A DNA stretch of 44,504 nt from an uncultured Bacteroidales bacterium (GCA_946626605.1 CAMOUL010000017.1:1-44504); one strand, 5' to 3'; shown: positions 29,544 to 36,436, numbered from the stretch's first letter. The notes: a model not told the origin generated them from the sequence alone. Numbers and translations are program-made.

Positions 29544-29840
29544 ATGGGACAGTTAGCGTTCATAAAGACATTCATTTTGGTGACGATGCCGATTGATGCC
29601 AACGACAACAGAAGACATGTACATGTTTTCAGGAAAGGAGGACGTCATCGTAAATCTGTTGCTAAAATTTGGATAGAATCTAATGGCGCTAAATGTGTAG
29701 AAATAGCAGAATCAGAATTAAGTGCGAAAGAGAATAGCATGATCGTAAACGCCATCGACAAGCACTGGGATCTGATAAATGAGCAGATTTCAATGACTTT
29801 CCGAGGCGAGAAAACAGAACTCAAGAATATAGGAAAATAA
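29544..29840 (+). CDS. DUF4160-like protein, copy 2
   Basis: A 98-residue relative of the protein at 19786. It keeps the histidine motif (NDNRRHVHVF against NENRAHVHV), AKIWIES against AKIWLEP, and the C-terminal helix (NAIDKHWDLINEQISMTF), though overall identity is low. It therefore diverged long ago or arrived separately. It lies 82 bp after the surface gene and 15 bp before a DUF2442-like gene, repeating the arrangement of the first locus. Function is unknown. Confidence 0.78.
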   Translation: MGQLAFIKTFILVTMPIDANDNRRHVHVFRKGGRHRKSVAKIWIESNGAKCVEIAESELSAKENSMIVNAIDKHWDLINEQISMTFRGEKTELKNIGK

Positions 29841-29855
29841 AATGGAGGACTAATT

Positions 29856-30098
29856 ATGTGCAAGATACCAGATGTAAAAATAGGCATTAAAGATATGGAC
29901 TTTGTTTCCTACAGGGGCAAGTTTGCTGTATCTCTTACCGATGGTCGCGTGATTATCGTTCCCGTATCCATGTTTCCTGACATTCAGCATATGTCGGTAA
30001 AGCGCCGCAATGAGTGGATGATTTTGGATGATCAATATTTCTCTTTTGAGCATATGACGCGTGTTTATTCCGTGCTCGATATACTGAAAGCTGCTTAA
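29856..30098 (+). CDS. DUF2442-like protein, copy 2
   Basis: An 80-residue relative of the protein at 20078. Shared blocks are GKFAVSLTDGRVIIVPVSMF (against GKFQVVLKDGRQITMPISAF), a basic VKRRNEW (against VRRRKNW) and the C-terminal VYSVLDIL. The start is fixed by a GGAGG at 29844-29848, the same GGAGGACTAAT string that precedes rpoC; such a ribosome site is rare in this window and may raise its output relative to DUF4160. It is followed by the second KKIYNQP peptide after 30 bp. Confidence 0.8.
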   Translation: MCKIPDVKIGIKDMDFVSYRGKFAVSLTDGRVIIVPVSMFPDIQHMSVKRRNEWMILDDQYFSFEHMTRVYSVLDILKAA

Positions 30099-30128
30099 TA
30101 ACGTTACATATCCTAATTATTAAGAATT

Positions 30129-30275
30129 ATGAAAAAGATATATAATCAACCATTAGTGGAAATAGCACATCTGATCAATGGAGTACAGGCATTGTGCTCC
30201 AGCCCCGGAGTAATTAAGAATAGTGGTTCCGGCACCGGAAGTATCGGTGGCAGTGGAGATATCATCGGAGGCTAA
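30129..30275 (+). CDS. 48-aa KKIYNQP peptide, copy 2
   Basis: A 48-residue peptide (MKKIYNQPLVEIAHLINGVQ, ALCSSPGV, then a Gly/Ser-rich tail ending DIIGG). The first 13 residues match the peptide at 19479 apart from one extra lysine there, and C23 aligns with C24 of copy 1, each followed by [AS]-S. The tails are unrelated in sequence but both are rich in Gly and Asp. No signal sequence is seen. It closes the second surface-protein neighbourhood. The conserved start with diverging tail argues for a real gene family under selection. Confidence 0.72.
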   Translation: MKKIYNQPLVEIAHLINGVQALCSSPGVIKNSGSGTGSIGGSGDIIGG

Positions 30276-30321
30276 AAACAAATCAAAAAATAGGACCCGA
30301 ACCGGGGAGTAACCCTACGTA

Positions 30322-30442
30322 CAGGTCACGATCAGGTCGCGGCGAGGTCGCGGGAATGGACCGTAAATGGGCTCACGAGAGACCAAAATCAGGCTCACGG
30401 GAGACTCAAATCGGGCTCATGGGGGCTCAAAGCAGGTTCAGG
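30322..30442. repeat. Degenerate 11-bp-period array at the right edge of the island
   Basis: About eleven units of 11 bp can be laid end to end. Clear ones are CAGGTCACGAT, CAGGTCGCGGC, GAGGTCGCGGG, then AATGGGCTCAC, ATCAGGCTCAC, ATCGGGCTCAT and GCAGGTTCAGG. The core GGnTC or GGTC starts at 30324, 30335, 30346, 30370, 30392, 30414, 30424 and 30435, close to whole multiples of one helical turn. The gap 30276-30473 holds no gene. Confidence 0.7.
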
Positions 30443-30473
30443 GGGGAGGATGGTTGGAGGTTGAGGCCTCAAG

Positions 30474-30508
30474 AAAAACGCTTGGCTTAGTGGCCAAGCG
30501 CTTTTTTT
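30474..30508. terminator. Bidirectional terminator overlapping the phosphatase stop codon
   Basis: CGCTTGGC (30479-30486) and GCCAAGCG (30493-30500) form a perfect 8-bp stem with loop TTAGTG. AAAAA on the left (30474-30478) and T7 on the right (30502-30508) give a U tract in both directions. The TAA of the alkaline phosphatase (30487-30489 on the - strand) is in the loop, so the last three codons form part of the terminator. Confidence 0.88.
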
Positions 30509-31923
30509 AGGAGAGGAACGATGTCGGAGTTGTCGTGCCAGCCGGAGAAGAGTTCGGCGTTGGGGCCGATGGCGAAGATCGGTACGGCGTGTGCCGAGTG
30601 GGCGCGAGTGGTCCAACCGATATGGGCCTTCTTGTTCAGGAGCGCGACGCCCGCCTCGCCAAGCGAGTTGATGGTCTTGTACATGTTCTTGGCATCCTTG
30701 CCCTTGCCTTCGCATGCCTTCTCGTAGAGGTCTTTGAGGTCATCCTCCTCGTCGTCGGAGATCTTCACGGTGTCCCAGAAGCCGAGGTTCTCGCGGTAGA
30801 GACGCTTCACATCCGTCCATTTGGGCTTGGATGTTTCTTTGAAGAGCTGCGTGAAGCGGTCGGAGAGGACCCAAGAGGAGCATTTCTGGTTTTGGAGGAG
30901 ATCCAGATGGAGCGTATAATCGCTGTTGCCGAGCGCCAGACCGCCTGTCTCATGATCGGCGGTGACGAGGATAAGGGTCTCGTCGGGGTGCGCGAGATAG
31001 AAATCATAGGCGACTTGCATGGCGTCGTTCATATCCCAGGTCTCGCCGATAGAGGCAGCAGCGTCATCGGCATGGCAGGCGTAGTCGATCATACCACCCT
31101 CGACCATCATGAAGAAGCGCTCGTATCGGGCATTGAGGAAGGGTATGGCGGTTGAGACTATCTGCGTGAGGGTCAAGTCGCCTTCCTTGCGGTCGATGGC
31201 ATAGGGGAGGTTACTTCCATGGTTCATCCCTGTGTCACAGGGCTGGACGAGGATTAGTTTATTGATGGAATGAGCCGCGGCTTCGCCGCTGAATGATGGA
31301 ATGATGAATGGGCGGGCCTCTTCGAGGCAGCGGACGATGGTGTAGCCGTTTTGCTCGGCTAAGCGATAGAGGTTGGTGGACTTGTTGTCGTGCTTGCCCT
31401 GAGGGTGATGGAAACCGGCACCTCCGAAGAAATCGAAACCGGAGGCGCAGAGCTGTTTGCCGATCTTATAGTAGTCGCTGCGTTTCTCCACGTGGGCGTA
31501 GAAGGCCGCCGGCGTTGCATGATCGATGGCGACGGTAGTCATGATGCCGATGCCCCATCCTTGGGCTTTGAGGTCCTCGGCGATGGTCGTCAGGCGGTTG
31601 CCGTCGGCATCGAGACCGAGGGTGCCGTTGTTGGTTTTGGATCCCGTGGCGAGGCAAGTGCCCGCGGCCGCGGAGTCGGTGATACCGTTGGACTTGGAGT
31701 ATGTCGAAGCATGCCCGGAGTAGGGGAAAGTGGTCATCAGCGTTTGTACGCGGCCGAGGGGCTCGCCCTGGATTGCCGAGCGGTACATCTCTGCCGAGAG
31801 GACCTGGTTGGTGCCCATGCCGTCACCGATGAAATAGAAAATGTACTTGATCTCGGCGGAGGCGGAGAGGGAGTACAGAATACAGAATACAGAGTACAGG
31901 CAAATCCAAAAATAGCGTTTCAT
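30487..31923 (-). CDS. Secreted alkaline phosphatase (PhoA type)
   Basis: 478 residues with a signal peptide (core about residues 5-22, cleavage near ASA). Alkaline phosphatase motifs are present: metal ligand D34 in GDGMG, nucleophile S84 in TDSAAAGT, and the C-terminal TADHETGG and TRAHSAHAVP blocks that supply zinc ligands. It should hydrolyse phosphate monoesters in the periplasm or outside the cell. It is the last gene of the operon with DUF5063 and the exonuclease, overlapping the exonuclease by 4 bp (ATGA). The hydrophobic signal core is encoded by a 7-bp tandem repeat (31871-31898). No Pho-box was recognised. Confidence 0.93.
   Translation of the reverse strand: MKRYFWICLYSVFCILYSLSASAEIKYIFYFIGDGMGTNQVLSAEMYRSAIQGEPLGRVQTLMTTFPYSGHASTYSKSNGITDSAAAGTCLATGSKTNNGTLGLDADGNRLTTIAEDLKAQGWGIGIMTTVAIDHATPAAFYAHVEKRSDYYKIGKQLCASGFDFFGGAGFHHPQGKHDNKSTNLYRLAEQNGYTIVRCLEEARPFIIPSFSGEAAAHSINKLILVQPCDTGMNHGSNLPYAIDRKEGDLTLTQIVSTAIPFLNARYERFFMMVEGGMIDYACHADDAAASIGETWDMNDAMQVAYDFYLAHPDETLILVTADHETGGLALGNSDYTLHLDLLQNQKCSSWVLSDRFTQLFKETSKPKWTDVKRLYRENLGFWDTVKISDDEEDDLKDLYEKACEGKGKDAKNMYKTINSLGEAGVALLNKKAHIGWTTRAHSAHAVPIFAIGPNAELFSGWHDNSDIVPLLKKALGH
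31871..31898 (-). repeat. 7-bp tandem repeat encoding the phosphatase signal core
   Basis: On the - strand the units are TGTACTC, TGTATTC, TGTATTC, TGTACTC, four perfect heptamers. They encode YSVFCILYSL in the signal peptide. The unit is close to the AGTATTC heptamers at 35013 and 40572. Confidence 0.85.
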
Positions 31924-32762
31924 AAGTTGGGTTTTTGTTGTTTAGATCGTGCATTAATGCACGATGCGGTTTTCTTTTTGTTAGCCGCCTGGCGGTGGCG
32001 TTTGCGTTTTCGTGCTTCGCGTCTTTTGGCGGCTTGTCGTTCCTCGCGCTCCTCGAGGGTCAGATGGGGCGGGGGCTCGATGCCCTGCTCGCGCAGACGT
32101 TGGTCCTGGATCTCCTGCTGGTGCTCGATCTGGCGCTCTTTCTCTTCGCGTTTGAGGGCGATGACCTCATCGGGGTCGAGTTGTTCGTGCGCGAGCAGGT
32201 CCTCGTAGATGAGGAGTGTCGCCCATGCGTCCGTAGAGGCGTAGCGCGCCTGCTCGGGGGTGAGGTGGGTGTTTTCCCAGTTGGTCAACTGCTGCGCTTT
32301 GGAGATTTTCTTGCCGAAACAGATGGCGTAGATCTTCTGCAAGCCGAGGTCGAGGATGCCGTACCGGGGCACCATGTGCTGGATGTCCACGCAGTTGGCA
32401 GGGGTGAAGTTGCGCCTGCGCCGGAGGCCGTTGATGTCATCGCGGAAAGCGAGTCCGACCTTGCAGACGGCAGGGTTGGCGAAGAAATCCGCGAGTTCCT
32501 GAGGCATGCCTATATGGGTGAGTCGGAAGAGATAGCACCGCTCATGGGAGGCTATCTGGACGAGCGCCGTGGGATAATGGATGCCTCGTGTGAAAGAAGG
32601 CCGTGACTCCGTATCCACGCCTACTACCGGCTGCGCCGAGAGGTATGCCACGGCTTCGGGAACCTGTTCCGCGCGGTCCACGACAATCACTTCGCCGTCG
32701 AAAGCGACGACCGGCATCCATTGGAGCAGGTCGGAGTTAATATGATGTATCTGATATCTCAT
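31920..32762 (-). CDS. RNase D-like 3'-5' exonuclease (DEDDy)
   Basis: 280 residues. The DEDDy site is complete: D50 and E52 in GVDTESRP, D109 in FRDDI, and Y174/D178 in YASTDAW. This is the fold of RNase D and of the proofreading domain. The C-terminal 90 residues are charged and coiled (LKREEKERQIEHQQEIQDQR and RREARKRKRHRQ) and could bind nucleic acid. It overlaps the DUF5063 gene upstream by 26 bp and the phosphatase by 4 bp, so translation is coupled. Whether it acts on RNA or DNA cannot be told. A perfect 20-bp palindrome lies in its last codons. Confidence 0.92.
   Translation of the reverse strand: MRYQIHHINSDLLQWMPVVAFDGEVIVVDRAEQVPEAVAYLSAQPVVGVDTESRPSFTRGIHYPTALVQIASHERCYLFRLTHIGMPQELADFFANPAVCKVGLAFRDDINGLRRRRNFTPANCVDIQHMVPRYGILDLGLQKIYAICFGKKISKAQQLTNWENTHLTPEQARYASTDAWATLLIYEDLLAHEQLDPDEVIALKREEKERQIEHQQEIQDQRLREQGIEPPPHLTLEEREERQAAKRREARKRKRHRQAANKKKTASCINARSKQQKPNL
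31946..31965. promoter_or_regulatory. Perfect 20-bp palindrome before the phosphatase
   Basis: ATCGTGCATTAATGCACGAT is its own reverse complement. It lies within the last codons of the exonuclease and 22 bp upstream of the phosphatase ATG, a suitable place for an operator or a messenger-processing site. A similar shorter dyad, TCGCAC-TAAT-GTGCGA, follows dprA (36116-36131). Confidence 0.55.
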
Positions 32763-33246
32763 GCAAAGCCCTCATGACCGCTAAAAGTTTACGACCCCAG
32801 TGATTGTCAAACGCTTGGCGGCAGAGCACGACAGCGTCGTTCATGACCGGTTCCTCGCCAGTCTGGAAGGCCGCGGCGAGGTCCTTGAGTTCCTGATAGA
32901 TATCCGCGAGCCCTTCGGAGATATAGGCAGTCTGGATCTCGTCGGTGTAGATGCCCTGATCGACAAAGACATCCAGGTAGGCGTCATCCTGTCCCAAGAG
33001 GTTGCGGATGCCCACCAAGGCGAAGTTATAATCCTCCTCGGTGACAAACCGCTGCGGCTCGTCCTCCATGACCGTCTCGGCCGGTTCGAGCAAACGTGTC
33101 CTCAGATAGAGCACCGGCAGGAGGCGTAACATCTGCTCCCGCCATTCCTCGCGATCGTGGTCCGCGGTCTGCTCAATGAGCAGGCATGTTTGCGCCGCGG
33201 CGGTCACAAAAGCTATCGTAGAATCAGCATAAATGAAATTTTTCAT
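32737..33246 (-). CDS. DUF5063 domain protein
   Basis: A 169-residue protein, mostly helical, matching the Bacteroidota DUF5063 family (EEDYNFALVGIRNLLGQDDA, DLAAAFQTGEEPVMNDAV and the terminal FDNHWGRKLL). Function is unknown; members often lie beside this type of exonuclease. The frame is open to 33354, but the promoter boxes at 33270-33301 and the family N-terminus (MKNFIYADSTIAFVTAA) favour the ATG at 33246. It is the first gene of the - strand operon and overlaps the exonuclease by 26 bp. Confidence 0.85.
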   Translation of the reverse strand: MKNFIYADSTIAFVTAAAQTCLLIEQTADHDREEWREQMLRLLPVLYLRTRLLEPAETVMEDEPQRFVTEEDYNFALVGIRNLLGQDDAYLDVFVDQGIYTDEIQTAYISEGLADIYQELKDLAAAFQTGEEPVMNDAVVLCRQAFDNHWGRKLLAVMRALHEISDTSY

Positions 33247-33269
33247 ATACGGATTTAATAAAAAACGTG

Positions 33270-33301
33270 CAAAGATAGAGAAAAATTTTGACATTTGCAA
33301 A
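33270..33301 (-). promoter_or_regulatory. Promoter of the DUF5063-exonuclease-phosphatase operon
   Basis: Read on the - strand: TTTG (33301-33298), 20 bp, TATCTTTG (33277-33270). The DUF5063 ATG lies 23 bp downstream. Confidence 0.8.
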
Positions 33302-33317
33302 TTTTTTAGTATCTTTG
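33287..33317 (+). promoter_or_regulatory. Divergent promoter of the coiled-coil-upp-vanZ-dprA operon
   Basis: TTTG at 33287-33290, 19 bp, TATCTTTG at 33310-33317. Its -33 region lies inside the spacer of the opposite promoter, so the two cannot be occupied by polymerase at once. Confidence 0.78.
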
Positions 33318-33381
33318 CAGCGAAATTCCAAACAGAGGAATAAAAACCGCACATAAATTTAACTATTTAAATCAAAGAAAT

Positions 33382-34023
33382 ATGAAAAAATTCTTTTTAA
33401 TGGCTTTTGCGGCTTTGAGCGTTAGCGCCATGGCCCAGCAAGTAACGCCGGTGAATATCACACTGGCTGAGTTCAATGTAGATTCCCTCCGTACACTTTA
33501 CATGACGGAGCCGATTATGTACAGGGCGTCGCTGGACGCAGTGGCACAGGCTCTGGAGAAAAATGCGACAGAGTTGAAGTCTGCCAAATCGGAGCTCAAG
33601 AGCGAGCAGAAACTGTCCAAAGAGATGGAGAGTTCGCTGAAGGGTGCCATCAAGATGGCCGCTTCGATGAAGAAACTCTACAGCAAAGAAGAGGGCGAAC
33701 TGAAAAGCATGCAGAAGGTTGTAACCGGTCAGCAGAAGATGCTGACGAAGCAGAAAGAGTTGAACGACGAGACCCGCGAGGGTTACACCGCCTTCCTCGA
33801 CAAACAGCAGAAGGAGTTAGGTTATGCACTTCGTGAGTTGGCAGAGCGTCAGCGCGCCGTATCGGATCTGGAGACCACGATCGCAAACCACCAGACCAAA
33901 CTGCAGACCTACAATCAGGAGGTAGCGCAGAAGGCGACCGCCCTGGCAAACATCGAAGCAGAACTCAAAGCCCGCGTAGCCAGCGTGAAGGCCGAACAGA
34001 AAGCCGCTAAATCCATGCAATAA
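33382..34023 (+). CDS. Secreted coiled-coil protein of unknown function
   Basis: 213 residues with a signal peptide (MKKFFLMAFAALSVSAMAQ, residues 1-19). From about residue 55 to the end the sequence is Lys/Glu/Gln/Ala-rich heptads (KSAKSELKSEQKLSKEMESS; RELAERQRAVSDLETTIANH), that is, a long coiled coil. I do not recognise a named family. The stop overlaps the upp start by one base, so the two are cotranslated, although the functions seem unrelated. A periplasmic structural role is possible but unproven. Confidence 0.85.
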   Translation: MKKFFLMAFAALSVSAMAQQVTPVNITLAEFNVDSLRTLYMTEPIMYRASLDAVAQALEKNATELKSAKSELKSEQKLSKEMESSLKGAIKMAASMKKLYSKEEGELKSMQKVVTGQQKMLTKQKELNDETREGYTAFLDKQQKELGYALRELAERQRAVSDLETTIANHQTKLQTYNQEVAQKATALANIEAELKARVASVKAEQKAAKSMQ

Positions 34024-34694
34024 TGAAAGTTATCAACCTCTCGGAGCACCATAGCGTGCTTCAGAATTTCCTTCGGGAGATCCGCGATGTGGATATCCAG
34101 AAAGACCGTCTCCGTTTCCGCCGGAACATCGAGCGTATCGGCGAGGTCATGGCGATCGAGTTGAGCAAGGAGCTGAACTACGAGTCCACGGACGTGCAGA
34201 CTCCGCTGGCGAAGACGAAGGTGGATGTTATCTCCGACCAGTTGGTGCTGGCGACCATTTTGCGTGCCGGCATGCCGCTTCATCAGGGGTTCCTGAATAT
34301 CTTCGATCATGCCGACAATGGTTTCTTGAGCGCCTATCGGCGGGTTAATGCGGAAGGCGAGTTGGAGATCGTGGCGGAGTACATGGCGGCGCCGTCGATA
34401 GACGACAAGACGCTTGTTGTGGTTGACCCGATGTTAGCGACCGGCATGTCGATGGAGGTAGGATACCTGGCGTTGCTGAAGCATGGCACGCCGCGACATA
34501 CGCATCTTTGTTGCACCATCGCCACGCCGCAAGCGATCGATTATATGCGCAAGGCGCTGAACGACCGCGACGATGTCACCCTTTGGTGCGCGGTTATAGA
34601 CCCCGTTTTGAACGAGAAGAAGTATATCGTTCCGGGTCTTGGCGATGCCGGCGATCTATGTTATGGTCAAAAGATCCATCTCTCCGATCGTTAA
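34023..34694 (+). CDS. upp: Uracil phosphoribosyltransferase
   Basis: 223 residues, slightly longer than the usual 208-215. The PRPP-binding loop VVVDPMLATGMSM covers residues 132-144, and the uracil-binding block YIVPGLGDAGD lies near the C-terminus. The enzyme salvages uracil to UMP with PRPP in the cytoplasm. It starts on the last base of the preceding stop codon and its 3' end overlaps the VanZ-like gene by 32 bp. Confidence 0.95.
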   Translation: MKVINLSEHHSVLQNFLREIRDVDIQKDRLRFRRNIERIGEVMAIELSKELNYESTDVQTPLAKTKVDVISDQLVLATILRAGMPLHQGFLNIFDHADNGFLSAYRRVNAEGELEIVAEYMAAPSIDDKTLVVVDPMLATGMSMEVGYLALLKHGTPRHTHLCCTIATPQAIDYMRKALNDRDDVTLWCAVIDPVLNEKKYIVPGLGDAGDLCYGQKIHLSDR

Positions 34695-35052
34695 ATGGAT
34701 GCCTGCTGTCCTTGTGGCAGCGGGCATTGCTGTTCTTTCCCTATGGGAGAACCCCCGTATGCCGTCCTCGCTATCGATGAGCGACAAGGTGTTGCACGGG
34801 GCGATGTATTTCGTGTTGGCGGTGGCGTGGTTGGTGCCTCTCGGTGCGCGACTGCGCGGGCGCGTAATGCCGTATATTTATGTTTGGCTCGGGGCGACCG
34901 GCTACGGGGCGTTGATGGAAGTCCTTCAGCGGTATTGCACCCTGTCGCGCTCGGGCGAGATGGCCGACCTCTACGCTGACGCCGTGGGCGCACTCGTAGG
35001 AGTGGCGATTGTAGTAGTCAGTGCTCAGTATTCAGTATTCAGAAATCAGTAG
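34663..35052 (+). CDS. VanZ-like membrane protein
   Basis: About 129 residues with three to four membrane segments (PIVKWMPAVLVAAGIAVLSL; KVLHGAMYFVLAVAWL; VMPYIYVWLGATGYGALMEV; AVGALVGVAIVVV). The VanZ signature is present as GALMEVLQRY and then MADLYADAVGALVG. The family is widespread; VanZ itself is linked to low-level teicoplanin resistance, but most members have no known role. The ATG at 34663 (MVKRSIS) gives a compact start; ATG 34639 is also possible. The last codons are coded by a heptamer repeat in which dprA begins. Confidence 0.83.
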   Translation: MVKRSISPIVKWMPAVLVAAGIAVLSLWENPRMPSSLSMSDKVLHGAMYFVLAVAWLVPLGARLRGRVMPYIYVWLGATGYGALMEVLQRYCTLSRSGEMADLYADAVGALVGVAIVVVSAQYSVFRNQ

Positions 35053-35054
35053 TC
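35013..35054 (+). repeat. 7-bp tandem repeat at the vanZ/dprA junction
   Basis: Six units in a row: AGTAGTC, AGTGCTC, AGTATTC, AGTATTC, AGAAATC, AGTAGTC. The array holds the VanZ stop codon (35050-35052) and the putative GTG start of dprA (35021). Confidence 0.88.
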
Positions 35055-36115
35055 AGAAATACCATATAGCCCTCTCGATGCTTTTTCACAGCCGCTTGCG
35101 GCGGGCATTGAGTCTGCTGGACCGGTACGGTTCGGCGGAGTCTGCGTGGGCTGCGGTCGATGAGCCGGAGAAAGCGGCAGTGATGGCTCGTGCAGAGAAA
35201 GAGTGGGAGTGGATACAGGCGCATGACATCCGCGTGCTGACGCAGGATGACGAGGCCTATCCTTACCGCCTGCGGAACTGTCCCGACCGGCCGTTTCTGC
35301 TTTATACGAAAGGGCATGTATGTCCATCGGAAGGTCATATCGTCTCTATCGTGGGCACGCGGCGGCCGACGGAGCGGGGAAAGGAGCTGACGGCAGCGCT
35401 GGTACGCGATTTGGCGGACCGGTTAGAGCACGTTACTATCGTTTCCGGCGGGGCGTATGGCATTGATATCGCGGCACATAGAGCGGCGCTGGAGGCCGGC
35501 ATTCCGACTATCATTGTGCCCGCGCACGGGTTGGATCGGATCTATCCTATCACCCATCGTCCGGAGGCGGTCGCATCTCTGGCGAAAGGCGGGTTGCTGA
35601 CCGAATACCCCTCCGGGACGGAACCCATCCAGTCGAATTTCGTTCGGCGAAACCGCATTGTGGCGGGTCTGGCGGATGCGGTGGTGGTTGTGGAGAGTCA
35701 TGCCCGCGGAGGCAGCCTCATCACTGCCCGCATGGCGAACGACTACGGCAAGCCTATTTTTGCATTTCCGGGCCGGCCGAATGACCCTGCCTCTGAGGGC
35801 TGCAACGACCTTATCCGTGGAGGCCGGGCCAGATTGATCACCGGAGCTGACCACCTCATTGAAGCGATGGAATGGAAGACCCGGAAGAGTGCTTCGGAAG
35901 GTATGCAGACCAGCCTGATCGGGCTGATGGACAACCTGACAAAGGAGCAGCAGATCATCCTCGCCAAGCTGCAGGAGGCGGAGGAGGGAATGCATATCAA
36001 CCTTATCGTCATGGAGACCGGTCTGGCGTATGGCGAGGTGGCATCCGAGCTGACGATGTTAGAGATCGAAGGGCTCGTACGAGCTCTGCCGGGAGGAGTA
36101 TATATAAAAATATAG
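35021..36115 (+). CDS. dprA: DNA-processing protein DprA
   Basis: 364 residues. A short helical N-terminal part, then the Rossmann-like core with SIVGTRRPTERG, VSGGAYGIDIAAHRAAL, NFVRRNRIVAGLADAVVVVE and GGSLITA, then a C-terminal winged helix (LTKEQQIILAKLQEAEEGMH ... VRALPGGVYIKI). DprA loads RecA on incoming single-stranded DNA during natural transformation. The family N-terminal motif KYHIALS lies before the ATG at 35078, so the GTG at 35021, inside the heptamer repeat and the vanZ 3' end, is taken as start. Overlap with vanZ is 32 bp. Confidence 0.93.
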   Translation: MLSIQYSEISSQKYHIALSMLFHSRLRRALSLLDRYGSAESAWAAVDEPEKAAVMARAEKEWEWIQAHDIRVLTQDDEAYPYRLRNCPDRPFLLYTKGHVCPSEGHIVSIVGTRRPTERGKELTAALVRDLADRLEHVTIVSGGAYGIDIAAHRAALEAGIPTIIVPAHGLDRIYPITHRPEAVASLAKGGLLTEYPSGTEPIQSNFVRRNRIVAGLADAVVVVESHARGGSLITARMANDYGKPIFAFPGRPNDPASEGCNDLIRGGRARLITGADHLIEAMEWKTRKSASEGMQTSLIGLMDNLTKEQQIILAKLQEAEEGMHINLIVMETGLAYGEVASELTMLEIEGLVRALPGGVYIKI

Positions 36116-36146
36116 TCGCACTAATGTGCGAATAACAAGCCTTATT
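36116..36146 (+). terminator. Two small hairpins after dprA
   Basis: TCGCAC-TAAT-GTGCGA (36116-36131) is followed directly by AATAA-CAAGCC-TTATT (36131-36146). No clean T tract follows, so termination is only likely, not certain. A new promoter begins 44 bp further on. Confidence 0.45.
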
Positions 36147-36152
36147 GCCTAT

Positions 36153-36220
36153 AAAAATTCAAATAAATTTGATTTTTAAAGTCAAAGTCTTGCATATTCC
36201 AAATTTTTGTAGTAACTTTG
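36153..36220 (+). promoter_or_regulatory. Promoter of the membrane peptide-parC-maf operon (62-bp repeat, copy 2)
   Basis: Bases 36153-36214 are identical to 19686-19747 in the island. The promoter is TTG (36190-36192), 20 bp, TAACTTTG (36213-36220). Downstream the two loci differ and the dyad seen at 19746 is missing here. Confidence 0.88.
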
Positions 36221-36271
36221 CAGCGTGAAATGATTAATCATGCCCTTTGGGCAACGAAATAACACGTTATT

Positions 36272-36436
36272 ATGGAATTATTCAAGAAGTATTTAGGAGT
36301 TTGTCTCCTGATTTTAGGTGTAGTATTCCTGGTGGTGTACAGATTTGCTCTGCCGGAGAATGGAATGCTGATCGCCGGTATGGTATGTGAGGTAGCCGGT
36401 ATCTTAGCCTATATTTTCATTAACAGAAAGGGATAA
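36272..36436 (+). CDS. 54-aa two-helix membrane protein
   Basis: A 54-residue protein (MELFKKYLGVCLLILGVVFL, then VVYRF, a short polar loop, and GMLIAGMVCEVAGILAYIFI followed by NRKG). It has two hydrophobic helices with a charged start and end. It follows a strong promoter with a 51-bp leader and lies 6 bp before parC, so it is the first gene of that operon. I do not recognise a family, but its composition, codon use and position support a real gene. Confidence 0.78.
   Translation: MELFKKYLGVCLLILGVVFLVVYRFALPENGMLIAGMVCEVAGILAYIFINRKG

Noticed and set aside
30322..30442. CRISPR array
   Set aside because: The units are 11 bp, degenerate and without spacers; no cas genes are present.
10460..30486. 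Prophage or transposon
   Set aside because: Apart from antirepressor-like genes there is no integrase, transposase, terminase or structural gene and no flanking target duplication that I can see.
33247..33354. N-terminal extension of the DUF5063 protein by 36 residues
   Set aside because: It would be encoded across the promoter boxes; the extra residues do not belong to the family.
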